Below, one piece after another: positions 12,201-23,270 of a DNA stretch of 64,000 nucleotides. Every line of letters begins with the position of its first letter. Position 1 is the stretch's first letter. Location of the stretch: NCBI RefSeq assembly GCF_001653235.2, contig NC_035791.1, forward strand, positions 992,001 through 1,056,000, read 5' to 3'. Origin of the DNA: Pochonia chlamydosporia 170. Taxonomy: Eukaryota; Ascomycota; Sordariomycetes; Hypocreales; Clavicipitaceae. Under the pieces are notes generated by a model. That model had not been told where the DNA came from. It saw only the letters and a list, made by a program, of their open reading frames with translations, and searched no databases. A program made the translations under genes and the position numbers.

Positions 12201-12594
12201 TGGCGTAATCAACGTCTTTTACCATAGCTTTATCGACGAACCCATTGTTCTTTGCTGTCACTGGGCTCATTGACCCAAGTTTATGGCGTGTCAGTTCTCC
12301 CAGCATTTGGACAAGGATGCGCAGCTGCACAGCTCGTTCCGGGCGATCCCCTGAAGTTTTCTCAACCCATTCCTTCGTTCGCCGGATAGCTTGTTCCAGT
12401 TTTCCAATGTCGTCTGTTCTTCTGAAGATGAGTACGTGAACGTAAACGCTTAGCATCGTTGTGTCAAAGTCGTCGGAGCTTTCAAAGGCTTCTACGAAAC
12501 CACACAGGTCCTCGTTGCTTAAGCCGTTGAGAAGAGAGTCCATTTCGGCGTCGATATCGAAGGCCATGGAGCGGGCTATGAGCAGGGCAGCCAT
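9289..12594 (-). CDS. Large TPR protein with a fungal-specific C-terminal module
   Basis: Two exons, 11121-12594 and 9289-11051, joined by a 69-nt intron (GTAAGT..CTCCAG) that keeps the frame, give 1078 residues. Another in-frame Met lies at 12567. Residues about 100-330 hold degenerate TPR-like repeats of the fungal type (LDDLNYAIQLAREAL, LTPEGHNDLATALTNLASR). The C-terminal half carries blocks that I recall from large fungal proteins of NLR, ankyrin or kinase-like type: CWHRLFPGAVLAYGFPI, GLEIPFDLM, VQWHC, RRTFLGYYSEAEVLLGT and a terminal WWDLVNSMDALVILGSGFG region. Their function is unknown. No nucleotide-binding motif, signal peptide or membrane segment was seen. A role in allorecognition or innate-immunity-like signalling is only a guess from that company. 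Confidence 0.75.
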
Positions 12595-14039
12595 GGTTGT
12601 GTTTCGGGGTCATGAGAGCACTGCAGATCGAACAAAGTGACTGCAAATACGGGTGACGAGTTAAGCTACTTGCGTGCTGAGTTTCGACAAGGAAAGCAAA
12701 AAAGTCGCAAATTTGGATTCGATTTGCTGGGTATATTGCCTATAAAACCAGCGTAACATTCTTTGTTCCTCTTTGAACATTTAAAGTCGGGACGGTCTTT
12801 TGGCAAAAGAGACCGTCGCCTCACTTTTGGAAGTCTCGCAGGGTTATCTCAGCCTCATGCAGGTCATGATGGTGTGGAAAAGAGAACTGTTGCTGACACT
12901 GCATGGCCGTAGTCCCAAACGGGGGCCAAATATCTGCGTTACTGTTGGCAGGTATTAGACGATCACCTGCCTGTTTGGTTAACCCTGTGGTTGAAATAAG
13001 TCGTTGCCATCGGGAAGTGATGGACAATTGGACAGAGCTGTTCCTTCTCTGGCTGAATTCATCCAGGCCGAGTATTGGCTCACTTCCGACTGTGGACGGC
13101 GAAACTATTCTACCAACTAGACATCTACAGATATTAACCGCTTACTACACAACATACAGTGCATGTTGTGATGTGTTGCGGAATCCTTGGATTTGGGGTA
13201 ATATAGCCTGCCGTAGACTGAACGTGTGTTTATTTATAGCATCTCGTGTCCTTGTCTGGATAGTTGTGAGACTAGTCTTGAACTCATATCTAATAATAAG
13301 AGCGCCGCAACGACGCAAATACTGAACTGGCGTCCGGAAGGCAAGGCCTCCATGGATTACATATATTCCCGACAAGCATGTTTTTTTGCGCCCGTTTGAT
13401 CTCGTCTCGCGAGGATTAATTAAATCTCAACCACTAGTTATAATCTACCTTTACAATACATTGCCAGTATGGTGATGGGCTTAATCATTTGGTATCTGCG
13501 ACTTGGGACAACGCGGGCAAGCTTTCCCTGATGAGTACAATTGAGTATATTAGCTAGGACTTCGTGCATGGCCTTATCTAGCATCCAAGCCAATACCATA
13601 CAGTGGTAGCCAACAATCAGAAAGGCGATATTCCAAGAAAGTACTATTACGCTTACTTGAACCATATTTCAGTGCATTGATTGCAAGTATACTTACCCGC
13701 AGCTAAAAAATAGTGGCGATACCGCTTGCATTTGCTGCGAACTGAGTCTGCTCTCAATGTCAGGCAATATGGCAATTTGCAGATGTTCAACATCCGACCC
13801 TCGCCACGGCCAAATCAGCCGTTTGAACCGTACGAGGCTCCTCCTTAACCAACCCAAATAACTAATATGAACATTCATGGCCTTGATCCCACTTTTCTCT
13901 GTTCTTCTGTTCAACGTTGTTTCAATTAACAAAGCCCGGCACTCAACTTGAACCCGCACTGAGCGGTGATTGGCCAAGTTCGGTGTTAATGACCAAGTTA
14001 GGCAAGAAGTGGGCCCGGCGCATGGTAAGTCCCAGCAAG
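12595..14039. other. Intergenic region
   Basis: About 1.4 kb between the TPR-protein gene and the HSP30 promoter. It has an imperfect inverted repeat at 12791-12817 (GACGGTC..GACCGTC arms with T/A-rich inner stems). No gene is recognised; the open frames at 12903-13325 and 13693-14103 lack any recognisable feature. Confidence 0.4.
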
Positions 14040-14242
14040 TTCTAGAAACATCACGAAACATCGCCACACTACCAGAACAAGATCTCACACCTTCACCTTC
14101 CAATAGCTGCCATTTCCACTACAACGATGCGACGCAAAGACGTCAAAATTGCGTCAACTAAGTTCTAGACATTTCGAGAGCAATCAAGAATATTCACGAA
14201 CTTTCCTCCGTAGCAATGCTGCATCTCTCCCAATTATAAAAG
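14040..14242 (+). promoter_or_regulatory. Heat-shock promoter: HSEs and TATA box
   Basis: A perfect four-unit heat-shock element (GAA-n2-TTC-n2-GAA-n2-TTC) lies at 14188-14205. A near-perfect array TTC-n2-GAC-n2-TTC-n2-GAG lies at 14163-14178, and a further TTC-n2-GAA at 14040-14047. An inverted repeat GACGCAA/TTGCGTC (14131-14155) encloses a CRE-like AGACGTCA at 14138-14145. TATAAAAG follows at 14235-14242. This arrangement fits Hsf1-driven induction. Confidence 0.8.
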
Positions 14243-14299
14243 ACTGTAGACATTCCTCCCTCCCATCCCCTCCATCAAATCATCTCACCACACCAACAC

Positions 14300-14959
14300 A
14301 TGCAATCCCTCAGAGCAACTCGCCCAGCAATCCTACGAACTCTACCACTCAAAACAATCCCATCCATAACCAAACGCAAAATGTCCTTCTTCCCTCACAC
14401 CCTCTACCAAGGAGACTCCTCCTCCTTCACACCCCTCTTCCGCCTCCTCGACGACTTCGACACCTACGCCCGCCAATCCAACACTCAACCCCGTCGCTCC
14501 AACATTTCCACATGGCAGCCCAAGTTTGATATTCGCGAAACCAGCGACGCCTACGAACTACACGGCGAACTGCCCGGCATGAACAAGGACACCGTGCACA
14601 TTGAGTTCACGGAGCCGCAAACCATGACCGTCCGCGGGAAAGCCGAGCGCACGTATACCTCTGGAACGCCTGCCGCGGGCCGCATTGAAGACGTCAGTGA
14701 GAAGCCAGCCATTGAGGGCGACTCGCACAAAGCTACTGTTGAGGATGAGACGGAAACGGCTGTTGATAAGCCGCAGCCCGAGGAGCCCAAGTTCAAGTAT
14801 TGGCTTACGGAGCGGAGTGTGGGTGAATTCTCGCGAAGCTTCAACTTTCCGGCTCCGGTTGATCATGACGGCGTGTCCGCTGGGTTTCGGGATGGCATTT
14901 TGACGGTTGAGGTGCCGAAGGCGAAGAAGCCTGAGTCGCGACGCATTACTATCAACTAA
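14300..14959 (+). CDS. hsp30: Small heat-shock protein of the HSP20/HSP30 family
   Basis: A 219-residue single-exon protein. The alpha-crystallin domain starts near residue 70 (WQPKFDIRETSDAYELHGELPG) and is split by the acidic insertion typical of fungal HSP30. It ends with the conserved GFRDGILTVEVPK block. These proteins bind unfolding clients without ATP and form oligomers. Two starts are possible: Met1 at 14300, and Met28 at 14381, where the usual HSP30 N-terminus MSFFPHTLYQ begins. The 27 residues between are Arg/Lys/Ser/Thr-rich with no acidic residue, like a mitochondrial presequence. Heat-shock elements lie 95-260 bases upstream. The last codons and the stop are copied again just downstream. 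Confidence 0.93.
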   Translation: MQSLRATRPAILRTLPLKTIPSITKRKMSFFPHTLYQGDSSSFTPLFRLLDDFDTYARQSNTQPRRSNISTWQPKFDIRETSDAYELHGELPGMNKDTVHIEFTEPQTMTVRGKAERTYTSGTPAAGRIEDVSEKPAIEGDSHKATVEDETETAVDKPQPEEPKFKYWLTERSVGEFSRSFNFPAPVDHDGVSAGFRDGILTVEVPKAKKPESRRITIN

Positions 14960-15098
14960 GTTGTGATTTTGCTGCAATTTGACAACTTAAGCTCGACGGA
15001 TGATTATGCTTGAGTCGCGACGCGTTCCTATCAACTAAGTTGTGAACTTATGGGCACAGATTGTCAATTCTATCATTGACGCTTAATGAATGATTATG
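14929..15098 (+). repeat. Tandem duplication of the HSP30 3' end
   Basis: A 38-bp segment covering the last seven codons and stop of HSP30 (14929-14966) recurs at 15008-15045 with three mismatches, period 79. ATGATTATG then recurs at 15000 and 15090, so the duplicated unit is probably about 80-90 bp and has diverged toward its right end. The second copy is not translated in the current frame. Confidence 0.8.
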
Positions 15099-15706
15099 GT
15101 GGAATGGTCAGATTGCCTTTGCTGGTAGCGTACTTGTTCTTTCAAAGGTTCAAGATGAGATTGTAACATAGTTTAATGAAATCTAATTACGGAAATTGTG
15201 CTCCACTTTGAAAGTGATATGAAACTGTCGTGATGAGTCGCATGTTACAGTGTAGTGCGGAACCAAGTCATTGGAAACTGGTAACCTCGCTTCGCGGAAA
15301 AGTAGCCTACGAGGCAGGGACCAACATTTAGTTGTGTTCTGAAATGGTCAATGGTAATTTACTGTCCGTGGGTATTTGCGTTATGCCTTGCAAATCCCTA
15401 CCACTGATTGACTCCCATTCATCACAAGTTGTTGGCAGCGCCGTACAACCCTCTGCACTGGCCAACACAAAAGGGGCGGTAATGCCGGAATAAGTGCCAG
15501 ATATAAAATAAGACCTCAATATTTACATAATCAGCTATCTACGATATATAATTGTACCTCTCCCGGGGTATCAACTCCGTAATCATCATGCCATCCGTAA
15601 TACACATGCCTACCCAAAAGCATAATCCAATCGCTACCCAACGCTATGTGTGCGGCCTTCGAAACCCAAAATGAAACCGATCCAACCCATGCCGTGTATG
15701 TGCCCG
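15099..15706. other. Intergenic region between convergent genes
   Basis: It holds the 3' flanks of HSP30 (plus) and the cyclin gene (minus). Nothing else is recognised. Confidence 0.4.
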
Positions 15707-16843
15707 TTACCCAGTTGCTTGCGCCACCTCTCTAGGTCTCTTAGTCAACTTCAACGTCGGGACTTCCATCCCTTTCAAAACCTTCTGGGCGTTGCCACAG
15801 CGCAGTTCCTCCCAATGTTTCGTTAGTAGCTCCTCGCCCACCACAAGCTCGAAGCCAGCCAGGAAACAGAAGCTAATCTCCAGTCGGGCCAGCTCGACTT
15901 CGCTGACACCGCCTACCTTGGCAATCTCGGCATGCGGATATGACAGGTCTTCTAGCGCCTTCATGGCGACTCGCAGTCCAGCCAGGACCAGCCTGTGGGC
16001 GTTGCGCTTCGTCACCGGAATTGCCCGCTCCTCCACGGCCAGTCGATGAATGTATAGCGACGTGGCGAGATACACGGCCGTGCTCATGGGGCAGAACTTG
16101 TGTAAACGTAGGAGATACTGGTTAATAGGGATTGGCGGTTCCTTTTTACTGTAGAATTTCCGGGTTATTGCGCCGTGCTGAAGATTAACAGGCTGCGAGT
16201 CTGCACCGACAACGATGTACGGCTGTACGTCGGGTTGCGGATGGTGACGCAGTTTCACGCCATCGATAGGTTCTGATGATGTTGGCATTCCGGATTTGTC
16301 GTGCTGTTGCGCTATGAGCTGGGCCGACATGGAAGCACTATATGCTTGCAACTTGTTCATGCCCTCTTTGCCTTCGTGGGAGGCGTTCGTGCTGCAGGCG
16401 TGTTGTTGCTGGGTCGCCCGCTCGGCCTGCTGTCTCATGCGCGCTAGGTTCTGCTGCGAATGCGACCGTACAATGTTGTCCTTTTCGACCTGCATGCCGC
16501 TCATTTGAGGGTTCGTGGGCGTTTTGGGTGGCGGCGTCGGCGGGATATCGCCAGTCATGCGGACCAGTAGTTCTACGCTTGCGCTAAGCAGACGCAAGGC
16601 TTCGACGGCGGGCAATTTAAAGAGATCGTTGTCGTCGGCAGCACTCGTGCCTTTATCGTCGACGATGGCTAGACGGGGATCGGACGAGGGGACTGGAGGA
16701 GGTGGAGGGATCGCTGCTCGGGCCGCAGCATCGGAGGCATCTCGCAGCATTTGTGCGTGATCTGCGGTTGCAGCGTTTTCGTGGTTTGCGTCGGCCATGA
16801 TTGTATCAGAATATAAGGTATCGTCGATGGTAGAGGGCGACAT
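15707..16843 (-). CDS. PHO80-like cyclin (Pho85-type cyclin partner)
   Basis: A 378-residue intronless protein. The C-terminal 180 residues form a Pho80-type cyclin box: PPIPINQYLLRLHKFCPM, then TAVYLATSLYIHRLA and RNAHRLVLAGLRVAMKALED, then the VELARLEISFCFLAGFEL helix. The N-terminal half is Pro/Gln/Ala-rich and probably disordered. Known relatives (yeast Pho80, Neurospora PREG) bind a Pho85/PGOV kinase and, in high phosphate, hold the phosphate-starvation transcription factor inactive. The match to PREG is by recognition of the cyclin box, and other Pcl-type cyclins cannot be excluded. The upstream intergenic region is long (1.85 kb). Confidence 0.85.
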   Translation of the reverse strand: MSPSTIDDTLYSDTIMADANHENAATADHAQMLRDASDAAARAAIPPPPPVPSSDPRLAIVDDKGTSAADDNDLFKLPAVEALRLLSASVELLVRMTGDIPPTPPPKTPTNPQMSGMQVEKDNIVRSHSQQNLARMRQQAERATQQQHACSTNASHEGKEGMNKLQAYSASMSAQLIAQQHDKSGMPTSSEPIDGVKLRHHPQPDVQPYIVVGADSQPVNLQHGAITRKFYSKKEPPIPINQYLLRLHKFCPMSTAVYLATSLYIHRLAVEERAIPVTKRNAHRLVLAGLRVAMKALEDLSYPHAEIAKVGGVSEVELARLEISFCFLAGFELVVGEELLTKHWEELRCGNAQKVLKGMEVPTLKLTKRPREVAQATG

Positions 16844-18694
16844 GAGGCCGCAGGAATGAAGACGTTTGTCAAGAAAGGCCGTCGAGGGTGTGCAAGTGGC
16901 GTCGATGAGTTAGACGCGATAGAAAGCCCCTTCGACTCCCATTCATGGTAGATCCAACTGGCGATTATCAAAATGAATGCCGAGACTGTTGAGATTTGAG
17001 AGAGAGAAGAAAAATGTGCCACCCGATGCCAAGTTTGCTCGGTAGATTAAACATGAGTGGTTGATGGGGATCGTCACGAGCACTAGGCCCTTGATTAATT
17101 TGTCTGTGCCAAGCGGGCCATTGGGGAAAAAGAAGGAAGAAAAGCGTGTGACGACCTGAGTCAAACCACTTCCGGATGCGGAAGGCGCGGCGGAACGGGG
17201 AACGAGGCTCGAAACAAATGTCACTAGTTGTTCCAAAAGGCGCTACGATGAAGAAGGATATTTATTTCGATCGCAGAGTATCGTATCGTTGGATGGCGAG
17301 TCTTGGTTTTATCGAGGCTGATTGTTGGATGTGGGATGTTTGTAGACAGAAGAGGGGCACAGCTCTCAGCTCGCAGTCACTCACAAACACACGTGGCCGG
17401 GATACGGATCAAAGGATGCAGATAAATAAATAATCAATGGAGCCAGCCTTGTCGGCCCAATATTCAGTTGGCATATTGAGGCCAGACCAGATGAGATGAC
17501 CCAGTCTCGCCCAATACGCCAGTGGCCCAAGTCTGGCCGAGTCTCGTCCGGACCTAGAATTTTGTTCTGCATGCCCATGATCCCGGCATGTCCTTGGAGT
17601 GGTTTGTCACATGCGGTGCCCACACGCAAATAGCAAGTTCTCAGTGGCGTCGTCCAATCTATTGTATGGTGGGGCAGGAATTGGTGCTAATGCATTCTAA
17701 TGTCGGAAAATTGGCGATGTTGCGGCTCTTTATCTGCTATTGAAACAAAACTGATGCAGCCACGATAGGAGAGTGAGGCGGATCGCCTTCATTTCGGTGT
17801 CATTTACACACTATCATGCACTTCGAAGCCATTGGTGCAGAGGAAAGACGCCGTGCTATCTTGTTTTGATACCCCATTGCTTCCTGGTCTCGTCAAATTC
17901 GTTCTCTCAAATCTCAACTCGTCCGCGGCTTGGAGCGCAGCGGGTGGCTTGACAGCTTGAGCCCTGGCAGTCCCGCCAGTCACCAGACTTCAACCATCAC
18001 TCGTCCTTTCAACTCCATGTCCGACAACATATCATCTTCATCGTCGCATCACCTCCCCGAACGTGCACCAACTTCCCAACATACAGAAAATCAACACCTC
18101 CTGCAGTTGAAAGTCAATAAATACATGTCATCGTACGACAAGCATACTCCAACCAATCGCGCTCTGCTGACCCAACCTGCTCGGTTCTTGCCAGGCTCTG
18201 TGGCACAGAAGTTGGCATCAAGGCACCAATGCATCAGCACCACACATCCCGGGACCTTAAATCCTCATCCACCAACCACGTCTTAAAAACCACTCATCGA
18301 ACAATGTCTCAAACTAGATCAGCAGATCTCAAATCCTAGCAATCCGCATGCAGGGACCCCATCGCACCTCGTGTTCCCCCACACCGAACGGGGCTCTCGC
18401 CTTCGCCATAGCCAGACAGACGGAGCATCGGGCACGTTGCATCTACATTAGTATCATTTGATCCTCTTTCGGGAATCATTAGTCTGTGGGTAAACGAGGG
18501 GTAAAACTCTTGCATGCGGGTCGACAGCACGGTCTGGCAAACAATACGAAATGACACTCCTGTGGGATGCTTCTTTAAATGGCCATACCATCTACAAATG
18601 TCACTCGTACCCTCGCTAAGCCTGCTTCTATATCCCTGTGATACATCAAGTCTAGATCTAACGCGTTCAAACAATTCTGTACAGCATCCAACAC
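16844..18694. other. Long intergenic region upstream of the cyclin gene
   Basis: The region serves as the promoter of the cyclin gene and the 3' flank of the TPP-enzyme gene. On the plus strand an 89-codon frame from an ATG at 18018 to a TAA at 18284, Ser/His/Pro-rich, follows a C/T-rich tract. It could be a small gene, but it has no recognisable feature and is not called. Confidence 0.4.
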
Positions 18695-20785
18695 TCAGCA
18701 CCCCGTCACAACTTTGCAGTCGACAACAGCCGTCTGACCCTCCTTAACCTTCTCGATAGCTTCCTTCAGAACCGCCTCCAGCTCAGAGGCCTCCGAAACC
18801 CGCGCGGCGTGAATGTCCCCATCGGCAGCTGCTTTAGCAATACCCGAATAATCAGGCACAGGATGGAACGAGATATTTATCTCTTCATTCGAGGCCTTGG
18901 ATCCAAGTCCATCTGGATGGACCAACAACATTGACCGTCGAGGTGCCTGCCAACCTACGCAAAGTTAGCAAAGTCCCATTTTCTCACCCATATCCTTCAC
19001 CTACCCTTGTTATTCAACACAATCGTGAGGACCGGAATGTTGTACCGCTTCGAAATCCAGTACACACTCCCCGGAACGCTAAACAGAAATGTCCCATCGC
19101 CAACAATTTGCACCACGAACTTGCCCTTTCCAGGGTTCTCTGCCTCGGTAGCCAGTTTGATTCCCAGTGCGGCTCCTCCGGACCAGCCGAGACCGCCGCC
19201 GCCGCAATTGATCCAGGACCCAGGTATTGTGGGTTGTATATTATCGTTAACGAAGCTGGCGTTTGTGACCGCTTCTACCGCATAGATTGTATCTTCTGGG
19301 CACAGAGACTTTAGCGTTCGGCATAGATGGCCAGTGCCAAAGCTTCCATCCTCAAATGGCTTCGCTTTCTCTTCAATCGTAGCCAATAGTTGCTTGTGCT
19401 CAGTTTGAACCCGTTCAACCTGAGTTGCATCGTCCGCTGATCGAAGTTTAGTAGCTGCCTCGCCATTCTTAAGAGCTGCCGTGATCTGGTCGATGGAGGT
19501 CTTTGCGTCAGCCCTATACCGCTCACTCGCATCAATGTAAAACGTCGGCATTAGTTGTTTCAACGGGTCAACATCGATATGGAATATCTTGGCGTCATCC
19601 TTCGGCTTGCAAAGCGTAGGAATCCAGGGTATGTCGCAGTTGACCACAAGAATCGCATCAGCCCGTGGCACAGCATCGCTTACGCCGTATCGCAAACCAA
19701 GCCATGCAGGGTGATCAGCAGGGAAACACATATCACTACCACCAGTATCTAGCACCTGCAGGCCAGGAACTGTGTCCGCAAGCTCAACGAGCGCACCTGG
19801 GAAGTCGTGGTTTCTACCAGAATACCCGGTAATAACGAGCGGTCTCTTCGCACCAGCGAGTGCATTAACAATCTTTTGGACACCACTATCAGGGAGGCCG
19901 CCTAGTCGTATGGGATTCCAATTCTCCTGCTTAAGGCGGTAGGGCTTGATATCAGCCTCCATAATCTCACGAGCGCCGCACAAGTAAACCGGCCCCTGCG
20001 GATCCGACTTTGCAAATTGCAACGCTCGATTGACCATTTGTTTGACATTTGTACCAGTCTTGATCTCGCCAGTGTATCGACAGTATTGCGCTACGATTTG
20101 TTTCTGGTCAGGCACGTCCTGCATCCAGTGGATGTATTCCGTACGACTGCCCCTGTGTTCGCCATCAATCGTAAACGGCGAGAGACCTGCAAAAACAAAC
20201 ACTGGAGCTCGACCTGTCGATGCGTTGTGAACGGCAGCCCCAAGTCCTTGTGTTCCAACGTCGACGTGGACAATCACACATTGTGGTTTACCGGTGAGTC
20301 GAGCGTAGCCATCAGCCATTGACATGGCTACCATCTAGTAATGATTAGCAACCCTCTAAGTAACGCATTCCGCGATAAATAAGCCAAGGACTCAATCTCA
20401 CCTCATTAGGACAAGTAATAATCCTAGGAAACTTCCCCCTCGCATCCCTCTGTCCCTTGACCATAGCCTCAATAATACTAGGATGATCAGACCCCAGATT
20501 CACGAAACAATGACTTATCCCAGCTTCCCAAATTGCTTCGAAAAAGGCAAAAGACGCCGTGTACATGTCATCCGGATCCGTCGCAACCGTAGACGACGTC
20601 GACATCCGCTTCACCAAGCCCCCACTAGTGAGGATACGCCTCGAAGCGAGACTGTTGGCTCCATCGTTTCTAGAAGCTTGTGTCGATGCACCCCAGCTGC
20701 TGAGTCTGTGTCTTGCAGGAGTGACGGCTCGCGTTGCACAGCAGTGTCTCAGCGTGGCTCGACATCCTCGTTGAAGAAGCGACAT
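18695..20785 (-). CDS. Thiamine-diphosphate enzyme, acetolactate synthase/benzoylformate decarboxylase-like
   Basis: Three exons, 20402-20785, 19005-20334 and 18695-18954, with canonical 67-nt and 50-nt introns, give 657 residues. The first 60 or so residues are Arg/Ser/Ala-rich without acidic residues at the start, a likely mitochondrial presequence. The conserved ThDP glutamate is Glu128 (PNE before MVAMSMADGYARLTGKPQ), the middle domain carries the nucleotide-fold region, and the C-terminal ThDP/Mg motif runs from GDG (540) to NN (569-570). Family members decarboxylate 2-oxo acids or join their C2 units. The sequence does not look like the main biosynthetic acetolactate synthase, and the substrate is not known. 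The secreted FAD oxidase gene follows upstream on the same strand. Confidence 0.88.
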
Positions 20786-21635
20786 GGCCTGTCAATTGGT
20801 GAGTGTTTATCGAATTGGTGCTAAGCGTGCACATTGAGTGGGATACTTACAGATGTGAAGCAGAGCGTTGTGATGGGGATGCGCTCTGCTGGTCAATAAC
20901 CTCGGGTATGAGATGTCGTGGCCGCAATTCGGAATTCGGAAAAGAACAGAGCGCACGGCCCAATTGACGATTACATCAATGATAGACTGAGGTGGTATAT
21001 AGTAGAAGTATGAGGCAACAGGTTGAAAGTCCTCACCAAAGATTTGGAACGCGAACAGTCCGTGGAAATATGGCATCAGTTCCCAATTCCAAATACCATT
21101 CTCATGTCGTCGGAGTGCAATCGGCGCATGAATCCACCATCCAGGGCGCAGAACGCGGGGCAAAGCGGGAATAATTCACATTGGAAATCAGGGCCATATT
21201 TCAGCATGAATGTATTGCCGGTTTTCGGTGCCGTCGGTTATCAGTGGGGTGGTGAGAGACGCCACTGGCTGATGCCCTGTTCAATGTCTGCGGGGAAGTT
21301 GGAGATGACATGAGTTGCGGTTCTCAAGTTGAGCATCCCAATGGGCCAGATATCCACATGTCCCTGGATCTAATGACCATTCGCGATATGATTCAGTAAA
21401 GGGTACGCCATCTATTGATATTTAATTATATACACGTTTAGTATGTACTCCTGAAAAGCCATATAAACAAGAACAACTCCGTCCAACTTCAGTGTCCCTT
21501 TCCAAGCCAGTGTTCTCCCGTAACAGCTGCAGCAAAAGCATGGTAATGAGGCATCTTAACACTGAGGATGCAGCTCCTGGCCTGACATCTTTCAATTGGG
21601 ATGCTGAATTTGACACTCTACTTCTCGCCTAGTCC
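20786..21635. other. Intergenic region, promoter of the TPP-enzyme gene
   Basis: About 850 bp. It contains no supported gene. Short frames on both strands lack recognisable features. Confidence 0.4.
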
Positions 21636-23270
21636 CTACGCGGGGTCGACACTTTGGGGGTTGTGAAAGACATCATTGGGGTCCCATTTCGCCTTGATCT
21701 GGCGAAGCTTGGGCAACTTGGAGCCCCAGTAGGTCTGCTGGGCCTCAGATCGGCCAAGAGCAGGATCGACATACCCGGCATACCGCGTGTTGGCGTTTGG
21801 TGAGCCTTTCTGAATAATGTCATGAATGCCTTCAGCAAACTTCTTGGTCTTCTCACTCAAGGGGAGGCCAATAACGTAGGACTGGTACATCATGAGCTTG
21901 TCGCGATGGGGATAGGCTGTAGAGTCGTCGGGAACTTCGTTGATGGCTCCGCCCTCTGAATCGAAGATGACAGTCCAGATAAGAGTGCCGGGATCAGCTG
22001 TGCCAGTATAATTGAAGAGCTTGTTGATAGTGTCGTGGGTAAGGGCATCTTGCTGACGCAAAGCGAGTGATTTGCTATAAAACTCGGTAGGTATGTCGCT
22101 GAGAGCCAGGCCAGTCTTTTCGGCAATATGAGCGAGTGAACCTAACCAGTCCATGACTTTCAGATCCAACTTGCCGCCGCCTGGAATCTTGGCGGGAATA
22201 CCAGAGGCTTCATATTCTGCTTTGGTGCCAAAGAACGTGCCAGTAATGATAGCGCCTAGAGGTTGAGCAATGAACAAAGTAGAAAAGCGCTTGTCCATTT
22301 TGGGATCGTTAACAAGCTTCTGCCAGGACTCGTACACCGGGGCCATTTCCTGCTGGGTTCCAAAGACGAAGCCGTAGGTATACTCTACCACGTTTCCGGG
22401 CTCGGGCTGGGTGCGGACAGTGAATTGGGTGATGACACCAAAGCTGGCGCCGGCTCCTCTCAAGGCCCAAAATAAATCAGAGTTTTCGTTCTGGCTGGCC
22501 TTGCGAATCTGGCCATCGGCAGTGACAACTTCGACTTCGAGTACATGGTCAAGAGCGGTACCCCACATCCTGGAGGACGGTCCAATTCCACCCTGAACAA
22601 CGTGGTGTATCAGCATGATGCCTCTCGCTTTACTGTTCGCTGGGAGAACTTACAATCGTTGCGTGTCCACCAGCGCCTACGCCTGGGCACGTTCCATGGG
22701 CCATGGCACGGCCGCCGTTCTTGTGTAGCTGCTCATCGAGTTCACCCAACTTATAACCAGCGCCAAAAGTAGCCTGCCAAGTCTTGGTGTCCATGCTGAA
22801 CTTCTTGAAGTTGGCCATGTCGATCATGAGCTCGCCATCCTGACCTCCCAGGCCATAGTTGCTGTTTAACAGGGTCAAGTTAGCCGCCGCCATTGTTCTG
22901 CGCCCATCCGCGCCAACATTTACATCCAAACTCACCCATATGAGTGCCCGCCAGACTTGGCCTGAACGTGTACCTTATTCTGCACGGCGCATTTGATGGC
23001 TTCTGCGACTTCTTTGGAGGTGTTGGGTCGAATAACGGCGATCGGGGTAATGTCGATTGCTTTGTTGTAGGCCTTGACCCAGGACAACTGGTAGAAGGGA
23101 TCACTAGGGTATCCAACACACCCACTGCGTCCATTGCAGACAGTGTTCAAACACTGCTGCAACGGAGTACTCTGCCCATTGCCCATGGTGTCGACTGCGT
23201 ATACGGCGCAGGGAAGGGCAACAGTGCAAAAAACAGCGAGTGCGTTGACGGAGGTGAAAGCCAGTTGCAT
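21636..23270 (-). CDS. Secreted FAD-linked oxidase with BBE domain
   Basis: Exons 22936-23270, 22654-22861 and 21636-22592 give 499 residues. The frame extends upstream, but Met at 23270 starts a clear signal peptide (MQLAFTSVNALAVFCTVALP). FAD-binding PCMH blocks follow: SGGHSYG with His109, and GTCPGVGAGGH with Cys170. These two residues are the classical pair for bicovalent 8-alpha-histidyl/6-S-cysteinyl FAD attachment. The C-terminus ends in the BBE-domain signature WDPNDVFHNPQSV. Family members are extracellular oxidases of sugars, oligosaccharides or small alcohols and pass electrons to O2, giving H2O2. The actual substrate is not visible. A second, cytosolic family member lies at 42126-43606. 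Confidence 0.9.

Noticed and set aside
17930..18286. 118-codon plus-strand frame
   Set aside because: It follows a C/T-rich tract and has an ATG, but has no recognisable feature and a low-complexity start; it is not supported as a gene.
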